64,000 nt of DNA from Chloroflexota bacterium (GCA_016235445.1 JACRLB010000046.1:17446-81445), one strand, 5' to 3'. Shown: positions 1 to 7,244, numbered from the stretch's first letter. A program made the numbers and translations. The notes: generated from the letters alone by a model not told the origin.

Positions 1-145
1 CATCGGTGCATCCGATCCATCGCCCTGGACTAAAGTCCTGGGCTACACATACGAAACCGCCTAAAGGCGGTTAGTCCGCTTTCAGCGGACTTTGTAAGAA
101 TAGCCCGACGGTTTTGCGAAGCATCCTTTAGGACATCGTCGGGCG
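1..145. repeat. Hairpin-rich repeat, copy 1
   Basis: This is the first of two direct copies; the other is 237-403. Both begin with a CATCGG(T/C)GCATCC-like stretch and end with CCCGACGGTTTTGCGAAGC followed by CATCCTTTAGG. Inside are consecutive short hairpins, including CCGCCT-AA-AGGCGG near 55-70 and AGTCCGCT-TTC-AGCGGACT near 72-92. No coding sequence is credible here. The AGTCCGCT/AGCGGACT hairpin recurs near 32207 and 48130. Confidence 0.75.
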
Positions 146-236
146 GGTTGAGGTTGTTTGATGAGTTGGTCAAGTGCGATGAGGAGGGGGTGTTGAAGGA
201 TGTGAGGAGCACGGCGGAGGGCATGGAATAAAATGA

Positions 237-403
237 CATCGGCGCATCCAATCCATCGCCGTGGATTGAAATCCACGGCTACCCATACAAAGTCGCCTTA
301 AGGCGACTTCCCCATACGGGGACGATGAGTCCGCTTTCAGCGGACTTCGTAGGAATAGCCCGACGGTTTTGCGAAGCATCCTTTAGGGCATTGACGGGCG
401 GGC
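237..403. repeat. Hairpin-rich repeat, copy 2
   Basis: Direct copy of 1-145. It shares both ends but carries different inner hairpins: GCCGTGGATT-GA-AATCCACGGC, the perfect palindrome AAGTCGCCTTAAGGCGACTT, and the shared AGTCCGCT-TTC-AGCGGACT. Frame and inner hairpins vary independently, so the element looks modular. Confidence 0.75.
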
Positions 404-469
404 ACAAGGGGAGAGGCAAATTCCAATGATGCGTGACTTTTATCTTTGTTCATCTCCGTTCATCATGGT

Positions 470-475
470 TATAAT
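470..475 (+). promoter_or_regulatory. -10 box of a probable leaderless promoter (acyl-CoA synthetase)
   Basis: A consensus TATAAT is followed by exactly six bases (CGCCGC) and then the ATG at 482. Transcription starting about seven bases after the -10 would begin on the start codon. No Shine-Dalgarno sequence lies before the ATG. Confidence 0.6.
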
Positions 476-481
476 CGCCGC

Positions 482-2653
482 ATGGACTCCACCCTCACCC
501 CCTTCTTCAAACCTCGCGGCGTCGTCGTTATCGGCGCATCCACTTCGCCTGAAAAATTGGGATATGGCGTGGCGCGCAACCTCACCGCCAGCGGATATCG
601 CGGCGCGATTCACTTCGTCAGCCAGAAAAGCGGCCTGTTGTTTGGGAATCAGCTCTACTTAAGTTTGAGCGATGTACCCGATCCCGTTGACCTTGCGATT
701 CTCATCGTCCCGCCGAATGCAACACCCGAAGCCATCGAAGCCTGCGGTCAGCGCGGGATCAAAGCCGTAACCATTGTCACTGGAGGATTTCGCGAAGTTG
801 GCGCAGAGGGTGCGGCGCTCGAAAAAAAATGTGTTGAAGTCGCACGCAAGCACGGCGTGCGTTTGCTTGGCCCCAATTGCATCGGCACGCTCGATACGCA
901 CCTCCCGCTCGATACAACTTTTTTACAACCGCCCATGCCCGCAAAAGGAAGCGTCGGTTTCATTTCTCATTCGGGCGCATTTGCCGCCGCCATCATCGAT
1001 TGGGCGCGTGGGCAGGGTTTCGGTTTTTCGCAGATCGTCAGCCTCGGAAATCAAGCCGATGTCAACGAGACGGATGTGCTCCCCGAAGTTGCAAAGGATG
1101 AACACACGCGCGTCATCGCGCTCTACATGGAAAGCGTTTCGGACGGCGCAAAATTCATTCAAGCCGCGAGCGAAGTCACAAAACATAAACCTGTCATTGC
1201 GCTGAAGGTCGGTCGCTTTGAAGCGGGACAAAAAGCCGCCGCCTCTCACACGGGCGCGCTGGCTGGCTCCGAAGCGGCATTCGACGCGGCCTTTGCAAAA
1301 GCTGGCGTTTTGCGCGCCGAAACCGCCGAGCAAATGTTCGACTGGGCGCGGGCGTTGGAGACTTGTCCACTGCCATCCTTCGCCCTGAGCGGAGGTCTGA
1401 GCGAAGCGGAGCGAAGACGAAGACCGCAGTCGAAGGGCGGCATGGCGATATTAACCAACGCAGGCGGACCCGGCGTGATCGCCGCCGATTCGCTCGAAAC
1501 GAACGGGCTGGTACTGTCTCAACTGGCAGAATCCACGCTGGAGGCTTTATCCACAACCCTGCCCCCCTCTGCCAGTATCCACAACCCCGTAGACATGCTC
1601 GCCTCCGCATCGCCCGAAGCCTACGCCGCCTGCCTGAAAATTTTATTGCAGGATGAAAATGTGAATGGCGTGCTGGTGATTCTCCCGCCGCCGCCGATGT
1701 TCAAGGCCGAAGATGTTGCGGAAAAAATTGTTGAGACTCTGAAGTCGGACAGCTTGCTGTCTGGCAAGCCCGAAGCATACCCATACGGGCACACGAGCTT
1801 CGGGACTCCTGAATCAAAGCCTGTTGTCATTGCATTGATGGGTTCAACGCTTGTTGAAGAAGCCAACAAAGTATTTCAACGCGCAAATATTCCGACCTAT
1901 CCATTCCCTGAACGCGCGGCTTCTGCATTGGGTGTGCTTGCAAAACGGGCAGAATATCTTGAAAGTAAACAGACCCTAAAGGTCTCTGAGACCTTTAGGG
2001 TCTCGGAACCAAAAGATAATAGTGTTGATAGTCTCCTCACGGCGTACGGCATTCCAACCGCACCCATCAAACTTGCGCGGGATGAAAACGAAGCAGTCAC
2101 CATTGCCAATGAAATCGGCTTCCCGCTCGTGATGAAGATCGCCTCGCCTGATATTTTGCACAAGTCGGATGTTGGCGGAGTCATCCTCAACATCAAAGAC
2201 ACAGCATCTCTCAAGAGCGCCTGCACGAAAATGATAAAACGGGTTGAAAGACTCATTCCCCCGCCGCAGATCGACGGCGTGCATTTACAGCGTCAAATCT
2301 CTGGTGGACAGGAAGTCATCATCGGCATGGTGCGCGATCCACTGTTTGGGGCGTTGATGATGTTCGGCTCAGGCGGCATCGAGGTGGAAGGACTCAAGGA
2401 TGTGGCATTTGCCCTGGCGCCGCTGAATCAGGCCGAGGCGGAGTCGCTGATGCGAAGAACGTGGGCTGGGAGAAAACTCAAAGGCTTTCGCAGTATCCCG
2501 CCCGTTGACGAGGAATCTGTCATCGATGCCTTGATCAAATTATCGCATCTCGCAATCGAGCATGAAAACATTGCAGAGATCGAGATCAATCCATTGCGTG
2601 TGCTGGGCAAAGGCGCGGTGGCTGTGGATGTTCGAGTAAAATTGCGCGCATGA
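482..2653 (+). CDS. Acetate--CoA ligase (ADP-forming), fused alpha and beta subunits
   Basis: Interconverts an acyl-CoA with ADP and phosphate and the free acid with ATP and CoA; in anaerobes it conserves energy at the end of fermentation. The 723-residue chain has the full order of the fused family: an N-terminal CoA-binding Rossmann domain (VVVIGAS near 15), succinyl-CoA-ligase-like domains with SHSGA and the phospho-accepting histidine in SHTGALAG (His about 246), and a C-terminal ATP-grasp domain from about 512 (VMKIASPDILHKSDVGG). An upstream in-frame ATG at 446 is rejected because the promoter -10 lies between it and 482. Three palindromic repeats are inserted in frame at about residues 298-319, 423-441 and 497-508, all between domains or in linkers. 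The stop overlaps the next start (ATGA). The acyl substrate cannot be told from sequence. Confidence 0.9.
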   Translation: MDSTLTPFFKPRGVVVIGASTSPEKLGYGVARNLTASGYRGAIHFVSQKSGLLFGNQLYLSLSDVPDPVDLAILIVPPNATPEAIEACGQRGIKAVTIVTGGFREVGAEGAALEKKCVEVARKHGVRLLGPNCIGTLDTHLPLDTTFLQPPMPAKGSVGFISHSGAFAAAIIDWARGQGFGFSQIVSLGNQADVNETDVLPEVAKDEHTRVIALYMESVSDGAKFIQAASEVTKHKPVIALKVGRFEAGQKAAASHTGALAGSEAAFDAAFAKAGVLRAETAEQMFDWARALETCPLPSFALSGGLSEAERRRRPQSKGGMAILTNAGGPGVIAADSLETNGLVLSQLAESTLEALSTTLPPSASIHNPVDMLASASPEAYAACLKILLQDENVNGVLVILPPPPMFKAEDVAEKIVETLKSDSLLSGKPEAYPYGHTSFGTPESKPVVIALMGSTLVEEANKVFQRANIPTYPFPERAASALGVLAKRAEYLESKQTLKVSETFRVSEPKDNSVDSLLTAYGIPTAPIKLARDENEAVTIANEIGFPLVMKIASPDILHKSDVGGVILNIKDTASLKSACTKMIKRVERLIPPPQIDGVHLQRQISGGQEVIIGMVRDPLFGALMMFGSGGIEVEGLKDVAFALAPLNQAEAESLMRRTWAGRKLKGFRSIPPVDEESVIDALIKLSHLAIEHENIAEIEINPLRVLGKGAVAVDVRVKLRA
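1374..1437 (+). repeat. In-frame palindromic repeat in acyl-CoA synthetase (first)
   Basis: An imperfect inverted repeat runs from CCTTCGCCCTGAGCGGAGGTC to GACCGCAGTCGAAGG, with AGCGAAGCGGAGCGAAG between. It encodes the low-complexity run LSEAERRRRPQSK. The same word family (GAGCGAAGTCGAAG, CTTCGACTGCG) occurs in the MOSC gene at 2826 and the MFS gene at 29714. Confidence 0.7.
1748..1804 (+). repeat. In-frame palindromic repeat in acyl-CoA synthetase (second)
   Basis: Two adjacent inverted repeats: GACAGCTTGCTGTC (1748-1761), and CCCGAAGC with GCTTCGGG (1769-1776 and 1797-1804). They encode SLLSGKPEAYPYGHTSFG, a stretch unlike either neighbouring domain. Confidence 0.65.
1971..2003 (+). repeat. 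In-frame perfect palindrome AGACCCTAAAGGTCTC (third)
   Basis: Two perfect 16-base arms are separated by one base and read through in frame as TLKVSETFRVS just before the ATP-grasp domain. The same palindrome family occurs between genes at 26369-26432 and at 55335-55367. Confidence 0.85.
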
Positions 2654-3471
2654 TTCAACTCTCCAACCTCACCTACTATCCCATCAAAGCCTGTCGCGGA
2701 TTCGACCTGCAAGCATCCAACGTCGAACGCATGGGGCTTGAACATGACCGCCGCATGATGGTGGTCACCCCCGAGGGTGAATTCCTCACCCAGCGCGAAT
2801 ATCCCAAACTCGCGCTCATCACCCCAACGCTTCGACTGCGCTCCGCTCCGCTCAGCGAGAATGATTCGGTCACGCTCTCCGCGCCGAATTTTGATTCGAT
2901 TCAATTTGGAATTCAAAGATCAGGCGCTACCATCCCCGTCAATATTTGGAAGAGCGAGGGCGTATCAGCCGTGGATCAGGGCGAAGAGTCTGCGCAATGG
3001 CTTTCCGATTGGCTTGGCACACCCGTCCGCCTCGTTCACATCGCCGATGGATTTCTGCGCAAGGTGAATTCGGATTACGCCGTCAACGCAGATGACCACA
3101 CTGGATTTGCAGACGGCTACCCAATCTTGATCCTCTCTGAAGCATCGCTTCAAGACTTAAACTCGAAGCTGGATTCTGCTCTCCCGATGAATCGATTCCG
3201 CCCGAACATTGTCGTCAAAGACTGCGCTCCCTTCGCAGAAGACTCATGGAAGCGCATCCGCATCGGCGATGTGGAAATGGCGCTCGTCAAACCCTGCGCA
3301 CGCTGCGAAGTGACAACTACAGACCAGGTCACTCTTGAGAGAAAAAAAGAACCGCTCAAAACTCTGGGCGGCTATCGCAAGCACAAGCTCGGCGCGATCT
3401 TTGGGATGAATGTAATCCCATTGAACGAGGGCAGGCTTGAAATTGGGATGGAAGTGGAGATTTTGGAATAA
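2650..3471 (+). CDS. MOSC domain-containing protein (MOSC_N plus MOSC)
   Basis: MOSC proteins carry molybdenum-cofactor-linked sulfur chemistry; members include sulfurases and N-hydroxylated-base reductases of the YcbX/mARC type. The 273-residue chain starts with the beta-barrel MOSC_N domain (YYPIKACRGFDL) and ends with a MOSC domain holding the conserved cysteine in KPCARCE (Cys216 or Cys219) and GGYRKHKLGAIFGMN. It starts inside the stop of the upstream ligase (ATGA overlap), so the two are translationally coupled. An in-frame repeat remnant at about residues 60-70 (RLRSAPLSEN) lies in the N-terminal domain. No ferredoxin domain is attached. The substrate is unknown. Confidence 0.85.
   Translation: MIQLSNLTYYPIKACRGFDLQASNVERMGLEHDRRMMVVTPEGEFLTQREYPKLALITPTLRLRSAPLSENDSVTLSAPNFDSIQFGIQRSGATIPVNIWKSEGVSAVDQGEESAQWLSDWLGTPVRLVHIADGFLRKVNSDYAVNADDHTGFADGYPILILSEASLQDLNSKLDSALPMNRFRPNIVVKDCAPFAEDSWKRIRIGDVEMALVKPCARCEVTTTDQVTLERKKEPLKTLGGYRKHKLGAIFGMNVIPLNEGRLEIGMEVEILE
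2826..2866 (+). repeat. In-frame repeat word in the MOSC gene
   Basis: ACGCTTCGACTGCGCTCC followed by GCTCCGCTCAGCGAGAATG is the reverse-orientation relative of the AGCGAAG/CTTCGACT family also found in 1374-1437 and 29714-29749. It reads through in frame as LRLRSAPLSEN. Confidence 0.6.
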
Positions 3472-3503
3472 AAGTAGAGGGCGGAAGGCAGAATGCAGAA
3501 TGC

Positions 3504-3550
3504 AAAAAGGCTTCGGAAGATATTACATTCTTCAAAAGCCTTTTATTTTT
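3504..3550 (+). terminator. Rho-independent terminator after the MOSC gene
   Basis: AAAAGGCTT (3505-3513) pairs with AAGCCTTTT (3536-3544), with an inner GAAGA/TCTTC pair, and is followed by ATTTTT. The preceding 3482-3503 is the tandem word GCAGAATGCAGAATG, also found in frame at 5423. Confidence 0.7.
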
Positions 3551-3553
3551 CCT

Positions 3554-3588
3554 TCGTGTACTTTGTGCCCTTTGTGTTTAAATAATAT
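3554..3588. repeat. CTTCGTGT/TTTGTG word repeat overlapping a stop codon
   Basis: CCTTCGTGTACTTTGTGCCC followed by TTTGTGTTTAAATAATA. Read on the minus strand, TTTAAACACAAAGGGCAC begins inside the stop codon of the desulfhydrase gene (TAA at 3578-3580). A near copy lies at 43753-43787. Confidence 0.65.
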
Positions 3589-4546
3589 CCCCCGCATACT
3601 TATCTGCAAACAAAGCAGGCTGACCGCCCGTGTGCCAGAAAAGCACAGTCTCATCCTTCTTGAAGAATCCCTTGCGGATGAGATCGATCATCCCTGCGGC
3701 GGCGCGGCCTGTGTAGACGGGGTCCAACAGCAAGCCTTCATTGCTGGCAAATAACTTTATCGCCTCGCGCTCCCCTTCCCCAAAGACCCCGTACCCCGCC
3801 TGACAATAATCTTCCGTAGCAAGCACATCGTTGCGGTTGAAATGAATTCGTTCACCAAACTTCTCGCTGGCTTGTGAAGCCAACTCGGAGACGTGGGATT
3901 TTAATTCCTCTTCTGGCTCATCGATGCTGATTCCCAGCACCTTGCCTTTGAAATCGAACAACCGCTGACCCAATACTAATCCCGCGTGCGTGCCGCCCGA
4001 GGATGTACCAAAGACGATCCAATCTGCGTGGACATTTTGCTGAATGAATTCTTCCATCGCAAAGGTGTACCCCATTGCCCCCGTAGGACTCGACCCGCCG
4101 TAAGGCACGAGATAAGGCTTTTTCCCTGCGGCTACGGCTTTGTCAAAAGTATCCTGCAAAATGCGGTCACGATCTTTACGGTCTTCCACGGTGACAATTT
4201 CCGCGCCGAAAAGTTGGTCAAGCAGAAAATTTGCGGAAGGTTGCTTGGGCTTGTCACCCGTCAACACCAATGTGCAGTCAAAACCATAACGAGCGGCAGA
4301 GGCGGCAGTCTGGCGGCAGTGATTGGACTGTATCGCGCCGCCTGAGATCAACGTGTCCGCACCTTGCTGGCGAGCTTCGGCAATCAGGAATTCCAGCTTG
4401 CGGGTTTTGTTCCCACCGAAAGCCAGCCCTGTCTGGTCATCGCGTTTGACGAAAAGACGCGGTCCGCCAAGGGTTTTGGTGAGGTTCGGCAATTCCTCGA
4501 TGGGTGTAGGAAGATGGGCGAAGTTGAGACGGGGAATAGTTTTCAT
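3578..4546 (-). CDS. D-cysteine desulfhydrase / ACC deaminase family PLP enzyme
   Basis: A pyridoxal-phosphate enzyme of fold type II, expected to break D-cysteine to pyruvate, H2S and ammonia, or to act on related D-amino acids or ACC. The 322-residue chain has the PLP lysine in GGNKTRKLE (Lys47), the substrate loop GAIQSNHCRQTAA, and the phosphate-binding loop GTSSGGTHAG. The length is normal for the family. The ATG at 4546 follows AAGGAG at a standard distance. The last codon is followed by a TAA that is part of a dispersed repeat. It lies downstream of, and codirectional with, the GxxExxY element. D-cysteine specificity is not certain from sequence. Confidence 0.85.
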   Translation of the reverse strand: MKTIPRLNFAHLPTPIEELPNLTKTLGGPRLFVKRDDQTGLAFGGNKTRKLEFLIAEARQQGADTLISGGAIQSNHCRQTAASAARYGFDCTLVLTGDKPKQPSANFLLDQLFGAEIVTVEDRKDRDRILQDTFDKAVAAGKKPYLVPYGGSSPTGAMGYTFAMEEFIQQNVHADWIVFGTSSGGTHAGLVLGQRLFDFKGKVLGISIDEPEEELKSHVSELASQASEKFGERIHFNRNDVLATEDYCQAGYGVFGEGEREAIKLFASNEGLLLDPVYTGRAAAGMIDLIRKGFFKKDETVLFWHTGGQPALFADKYAGDII

Positions 4547-4562
4547 TTGACTCCTTTATTTA

Positions 4563-5021
4563 TCCACGAAGGACACGAAGAAGCACGAAAAGTACAAAGG
4601 TTAATAAACGAAGCGCTTCCATTCGAGTTTCGCATGACTGCCGAAATTAATTAAGACACCAACTTTGTAACCAGTGGCTTTCAAGTAATTAATAATCTGA
4701 GACTCCTCCCTGCCTGTTAATTTATCAAGGGCTTTAAATTCAACTATGATCTTTTCAAAGCAGATCATGTCTGCAATATATTCCTTTTTTAAGACATGTT
4801 GCTTATACTGAATTTGAAGAACCTGTTGTGACACAAAAGGGATTCTCTTTGAAACAGATTCAATTTCCATTGCTTCCTGATAGACCGCTTCCAAAAAACC
4901 AGAGCCTAAAACACGATGCACTTCGATTGCCGCACCTACAATTGCAAAGACTTCGTCCTTGTAAATTAACTCCGTCATCACGTCTCCCAAAAACTTAGTG
5001 TCTCTTCGTGTCCTTCGCGGA
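4563..5021. mobile_element. Candidate element: GxxExxY gene bounded by 24-base terminal inverted repeats
   Basis: The left arm at 4563-4586 (TCCACGAAGGACACGAAGAA, then GCAC) and the reverse complement of the right arm at 4998-5021 (TCCGCGAAGGACACGAAGAG, then ACAC) match at 21 of 24 positions. They enclose a single 125-codon gene in 459 bp. The right arm starts two bases after the stop codon of the FemAB gene at 5024. Relatives of the arm word (CACGAAGG, CACAAAGG) are scattered through the window. The mobility is inferred; no target duplication was identified. Confidence 0.5.
4601..4978 (-). CDS. GxxExxY protein (PD-(D/E)XK nuclease-like, PDDEXK_3)
   Basis: A 125-residue protein of the GxxExxY family, grouped with the PD-(D/E)XK nuclease superfamily; no cellular role is established. 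The name motif is GFLEAVY (27-33), and the nuclease-like core is Asp70 in YIAD followed by Glu80-Phe-Lys82 in IIVEFKA, with a following Gln-containing helix (ESQIINYL). The ATG at 4978 is preferred over an upstream TTG because GGGAGA lies eight bases before it. The gene sits alone inside a pair of terminal inverted repeats whose words are dispersed elsewhere in the window, as expected if it acts on them or travels with them. That link is inference. Confidence 0.85.
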   Translation of the reverse strand: MTELIYKDEVFAIVGAAIEVHRVLGSGFLEAVYQEAMEIESVSKRIPFVSQQVLQIQYKQHVLKKEYIADMICFEKIIVEFKALDKLTGREESQIINYLKATGYKVGVLINFGSHAKLEWKRFVY

Positions 5022-5023
5022 TT

Positions 5024-6190
5024 CTACTCCAACGCTTGCTTCGTTTTTTGTTTTCCACGCGAGCGCATCACATCCAACACGCGCGGCATGATATCCGCGT
5101 ACACTTTGTACCAAAGTTTGTTCGGCGCAAAATCATAAGCGCCCAGAGTCCGCACCACTTCACCGCCCAAGCCTTCCTTGAAGCGGTACACGCCCCACAT
5201 CGAGTCGCTTTCATCAAAGACTTCTGGCGCGCCCCACAGATCGTAAGCCGTGCATCCATTGGACTTTGCGTGTTTTATTGCTTCCCACTGCAAAAGGTAG
5301 GTCGGCATCTTTTCACGGTGCGCATTGCGCGACATGCCGTAGACATAATATCCACGGCCTGCGAACATGAACAGGAAAATTGCAGAGACAGCCTCCCCAT
5401 CCACTTCGGCGATCAAAGGGATTGCAGAAGGCAGAATGCGGAATGCAGAATGCGGAATGAATGTTTTCCAAACGGTCATGTAGTAATTTTCATCGCGGAT
5501 AACGAAGCCATCTCGCACGCTTGTTTCGGCGTACATTTTGTAAAGCATGGGTAGATCATTTTCTGTGCCAACGCGAACCGTCACATCTTTTTTCCCCGCC
5601 AGGCGGACGTTGTAGCGCGTCTTCGGTTTCATGCGCATGAGGATTTCATCTTCGGTGGATGTCAAATCTACGAGGACGGAATTTCTGAACTGAATCTGGT
5701 CGGACGAATATACCCACCCCCTGCGCCTCAACTCGAACATCACGGCCTGTCCGCTGTTTTCTGTGACATCTCCCTCGCTGTTAGGGACTCCGCGCGCAAG
5801 CACAACATCGGGGTCAAGTTTCAGGAAGATCGCGCCTTGTTTTCTCGCGAAGGATTGCAGGTCATTCAACACGCGAGTCCGCAGGGGTTCATTCTTCCAA
5901 TCCAGCAAGGGACCTTTGGGAGCGTAGAGGACAGATAAGCGGGCGGCGAAACCACGGTTGAGAATGGTGCGTTTCAAAACAAGACAAGCGGCTTGAACGG
6001 GAAAGATGAAAGAAGAAAGATTTGTTCTCTCTTCTTTCATCTTTCCATCTTTATCCCATACCAAATAAATTGGCTGCCAACCATACTTCGCCTTCACCTG
6101 TCCCCATTCGTAGGTTTGCAGGAAGTGCGGGTTGGGCAGTTGGCTGATGAGCTGGTCCCAGAGTTGGGGGGGTTGAGAGGATGAGGTCAT
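5024..6190 (-). CDS. FemAB/FemX-family peptidoglycan bridge aminoacyltransferase (copy 1)
   Basis: FemABX enzymes transfer amino acids from aminoacyl-tRNA to the lipid-linked peptidoglycan stem peptide, at the inner face of the membrane. The 388-residue chain shows the double GNAT-like fold signature: QTYEWGQVKAKYGW at the N-terminus, MKPKTRYNVRLAGKK in the middle, and MPTYLLQWEAIKHAKSNG with YDLWGAPE and WGVYRFKEGLGG at the C-terminus. Two repeats are inserted in frame: residues about 50-64 (KMKEERTNLSSFIF, a 15-base hairpin) and 243-257 (IPHSAFRILPSAIP, tandem GAATGCG words). The paralogue at 6222 lacks both. The start has no Shine-Dalgarno; repeat DNA lies directly upstream. The exact amino acid added is unknown. 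Confidence 0.85.
   Translation of the reverse strand: MTSSSQPPQLWDQLISQLPNPHFLQTYEWGQVKAKYGWQPIYLVWDKDGKMKEERTNLSSFIFPVQAACLVLKRTILNRGFAARLSVLYAPKGPLLDWKNEPLRTRVLNDLQSFARKQGAIFLKLDPDVVLARGVPNSEGDVTENSGQAVMFELRRRGWVYSSDQIQFRNSVLVDLTSTEDEILMRMKPKTRYNVRLAGKKDVTVRVGTENDLPMLYKMYAETSVRDGFVIRDENYYMTVWKTFIPHSAFRILPSAIPLIAEVDGEAVSAIFLFMFAGRGYYVYGMSRNAHREKMPTYLLQWEAIKHAKSNGCTAYDLWGAPEVFDESDSMWGVYRFKEGLGGEVVRTLGAYDFAPNKLWYKVYADIMPRVLDVMRSRGKQKTKQALE
5423..5462 (-). repeat. In-frame tandem GCAGAATGCGGAATG repeat
   Basis: Alternating GCAGAATG and GCGGAATG words are read on the minus strand as IPHSAFRILPSAIP inside FemAB copy 1. The same word recurs outside genes at 3482-3503 and 9155-9175. The aligned position in the paralogue reads FHPKGTCELL, so the repeat is an insertion or replacement. 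Confidence 0.75.
6001..6045 (-). repeat. In-frame 15-base hairpin repeat
   Basis: GAAAGATGAAAGAAG (6001-6015) is the exact reverse complement of 6031-6045. It is translated within FemAB copy 1 as part of KMKEERTNLSSF. The paralogue has no equivalent. Confidence 0.8.
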
Positions 6191-6200
6191 TTGAAGTTAA

Positions 6201-6240
6201 GTAATTGGTAATTGGTAATTACTATTTACCAATTACCAAT
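6201..6240. repeat. AATTGGTAATTGG palindromic tandem repeat spanning a stop codon
   Basis: ATTGGTAATTGGTAA (6204-6218) faces its exact reverse complement at 6226-6240. The minus-strand reading of the right arm encodes the last residues of FemAB copy 2 (LVIGK) and its stop TAG. The rest lies just upstream of the FemAB copy 1 start. Confidence 0.85.
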
Positions 6241-7244
6241 CTCGTATAAAGCCAATATAACAATGGATTGTACACTTTGTCCAACGCTTGCGAGGCGCGT
6301 TTGATTTGACCGCCGAAGCCGCGTTTGAAGCGATAGACTCCCCATAGTCCGTCGTGGCGGGATTCAAATTGAGCTTCGAGAGCTTCTTCGTTTTCGTCAG
6401 GGACGCCCCACAGATCGTACTCGTCACAGCCGCGCGCTTTTGCCCAGCGGATGGCTTCCCATTGTAAGAGATAGGTTGGCATCCGGTTGCGTTCCTGATC
6501 GTTTGATGCGCCGTAGACATACCATGCGCGTTTCCCATTTGCGAAGACCATCAACGAAGCGAGCGGTTTGCCTTCAAATTCAGCAACGAGCAATTCGCAT
6601 GTTCCCTTCGGATGAAACAACTCATAAGCGCGTTGATAATATTCTTTTGAATGCACGCCAAATTTATCGCGCCCGCCTGTGACGGTCATCATTTCGTGGA
6701 AGGCGGGGATATCGTCCCATGCGCGGACGGTGATGCCCTTTTTCTCAGCGAGGCGGATGTTATAGCGGCACTTCGGTTTCATGCGAGCGAGAATTTGCTC
6801 TTCGTTGTCTTTAATTTCAATTGTGATGGTGCGCGGGGGTTGGATGTTGTGGGGAGAAATGCGTAATTGGTAATTGGTAATTGGTAATTGGTTTTCGGTC
6901 ATGGAGTCTTCCCATGCATCGGGTTCGATTTTGAGGAAGACAGCGCGATTCTTCTTGCAAACAGAATCAACTTCCTTCCAAAACTGATCACTGATCACTG
7001 ATAACTGTTCACTGTTCACTGACCACTGTCCACTGAAAACTGGTTTCGGCATATAGCCGAGAGTCAAACCCAAAGGCAGGCGGCGGAAGAGGATTTGGCA
7101 ACCAACTTCGTTGTTAAGGAGGAGGCGCACGGGTTTCCATCCAAAATTATTTTTTAATTCACCCCATTCGCCCATCTGCAAGAGATGCGCGTTTGAATGA
7201 TCCGATATAAATTGATTCCAATCAGCGAGGGAAACTTCAGGCAT
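6222..7244 (-). CDS. FemAB/FemX-family peptidoglycan bridge aminoacyltransferase (copy 2)
   Basis: Paralogue of the gene at 5024 with the same presumed role in peptidoglycan cross-bridge synthesis. The 340-residue chain keeps LLQMGEWGELKNNFGW, MKPKCRYNIRLAEKK, MPTYLLQWEAIRWAKARG and YDLWGVP / WGVYRFKRGFGG. Two in-frame repeat insertions sit where copy 1 has none: about residues 71-87 (SGQWSVNSEQLSVISDQ) and 118-127 (NQLPITNYQL). The last five residues and the stop are also repeat-derived. It starts three bases after the stop of the upstream dehydratase gene without a Shine-Dalgarno, so it is probably translated by coupling. Having two diverged copies suggests two sequential additions to the stem peptide. 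Confidence 0.85.
   Translation of the reverse strand: MPEVSLADWNQFISDHSNAHLLQMGEWGELKNNFGWKPVRLLLNNEVGCQILFRRLPLGLTLGYMPKPVFSGQWSVNSEQLSVISDQFWKEVDSVCKKNRAVFLKIEPDAWEDSMTENQLPITNYQLRISPHNIQPPRTITIEIKDNEEQILARMKPKCRYNIRLAEKKGITVRAWDDIPAFHEMMTVTGGRDKFGVHSKEYYQRAYELFHPKGTCELLVAEFEGKPLASLMVFANGKRAWYVYGASNDQERNRMPTYLLQWEAIRWAKARGCDEYDLWGVPDENEEALEAQFESRHDGLWGVYRFKRGFGGQIKRASQALDKVYNPLLYWLYTRLVIGK
6863..6892 (-). repeat. In-frame tandem GTAATTG repeat
   Basis: Four tandem TAATTGG units are translated on the minus strand as NQLPITNYQL in FemAB copy 2. It is the same family as 6201-6240 and 9175-9228. Peptides of this kind are known from cyanobacterial STRR-type repeats. Confidence 0.8.
6979..7041 (-). 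repeat. In-frame tandem CACTGATCACTGATAACTG repeat
   Basis: Tandem words TGATCACTGATCACTGATAA and TGTTCACTGTTCACTGACCA are translated on the minus strand as SGQWSVNSEQLSVISDQ in FemAB copy 2. A related intergenic copy, reading CAGTGAATAGTTATCAGTG, is at 26158. Confidence 0.8.

Noticed and set aside
6863..7041. Clustered short direct repeats as a CRISPR remnant
   Set aside because: Units of seven to nine bases without spacers, inside an intact FemAB reading frame.
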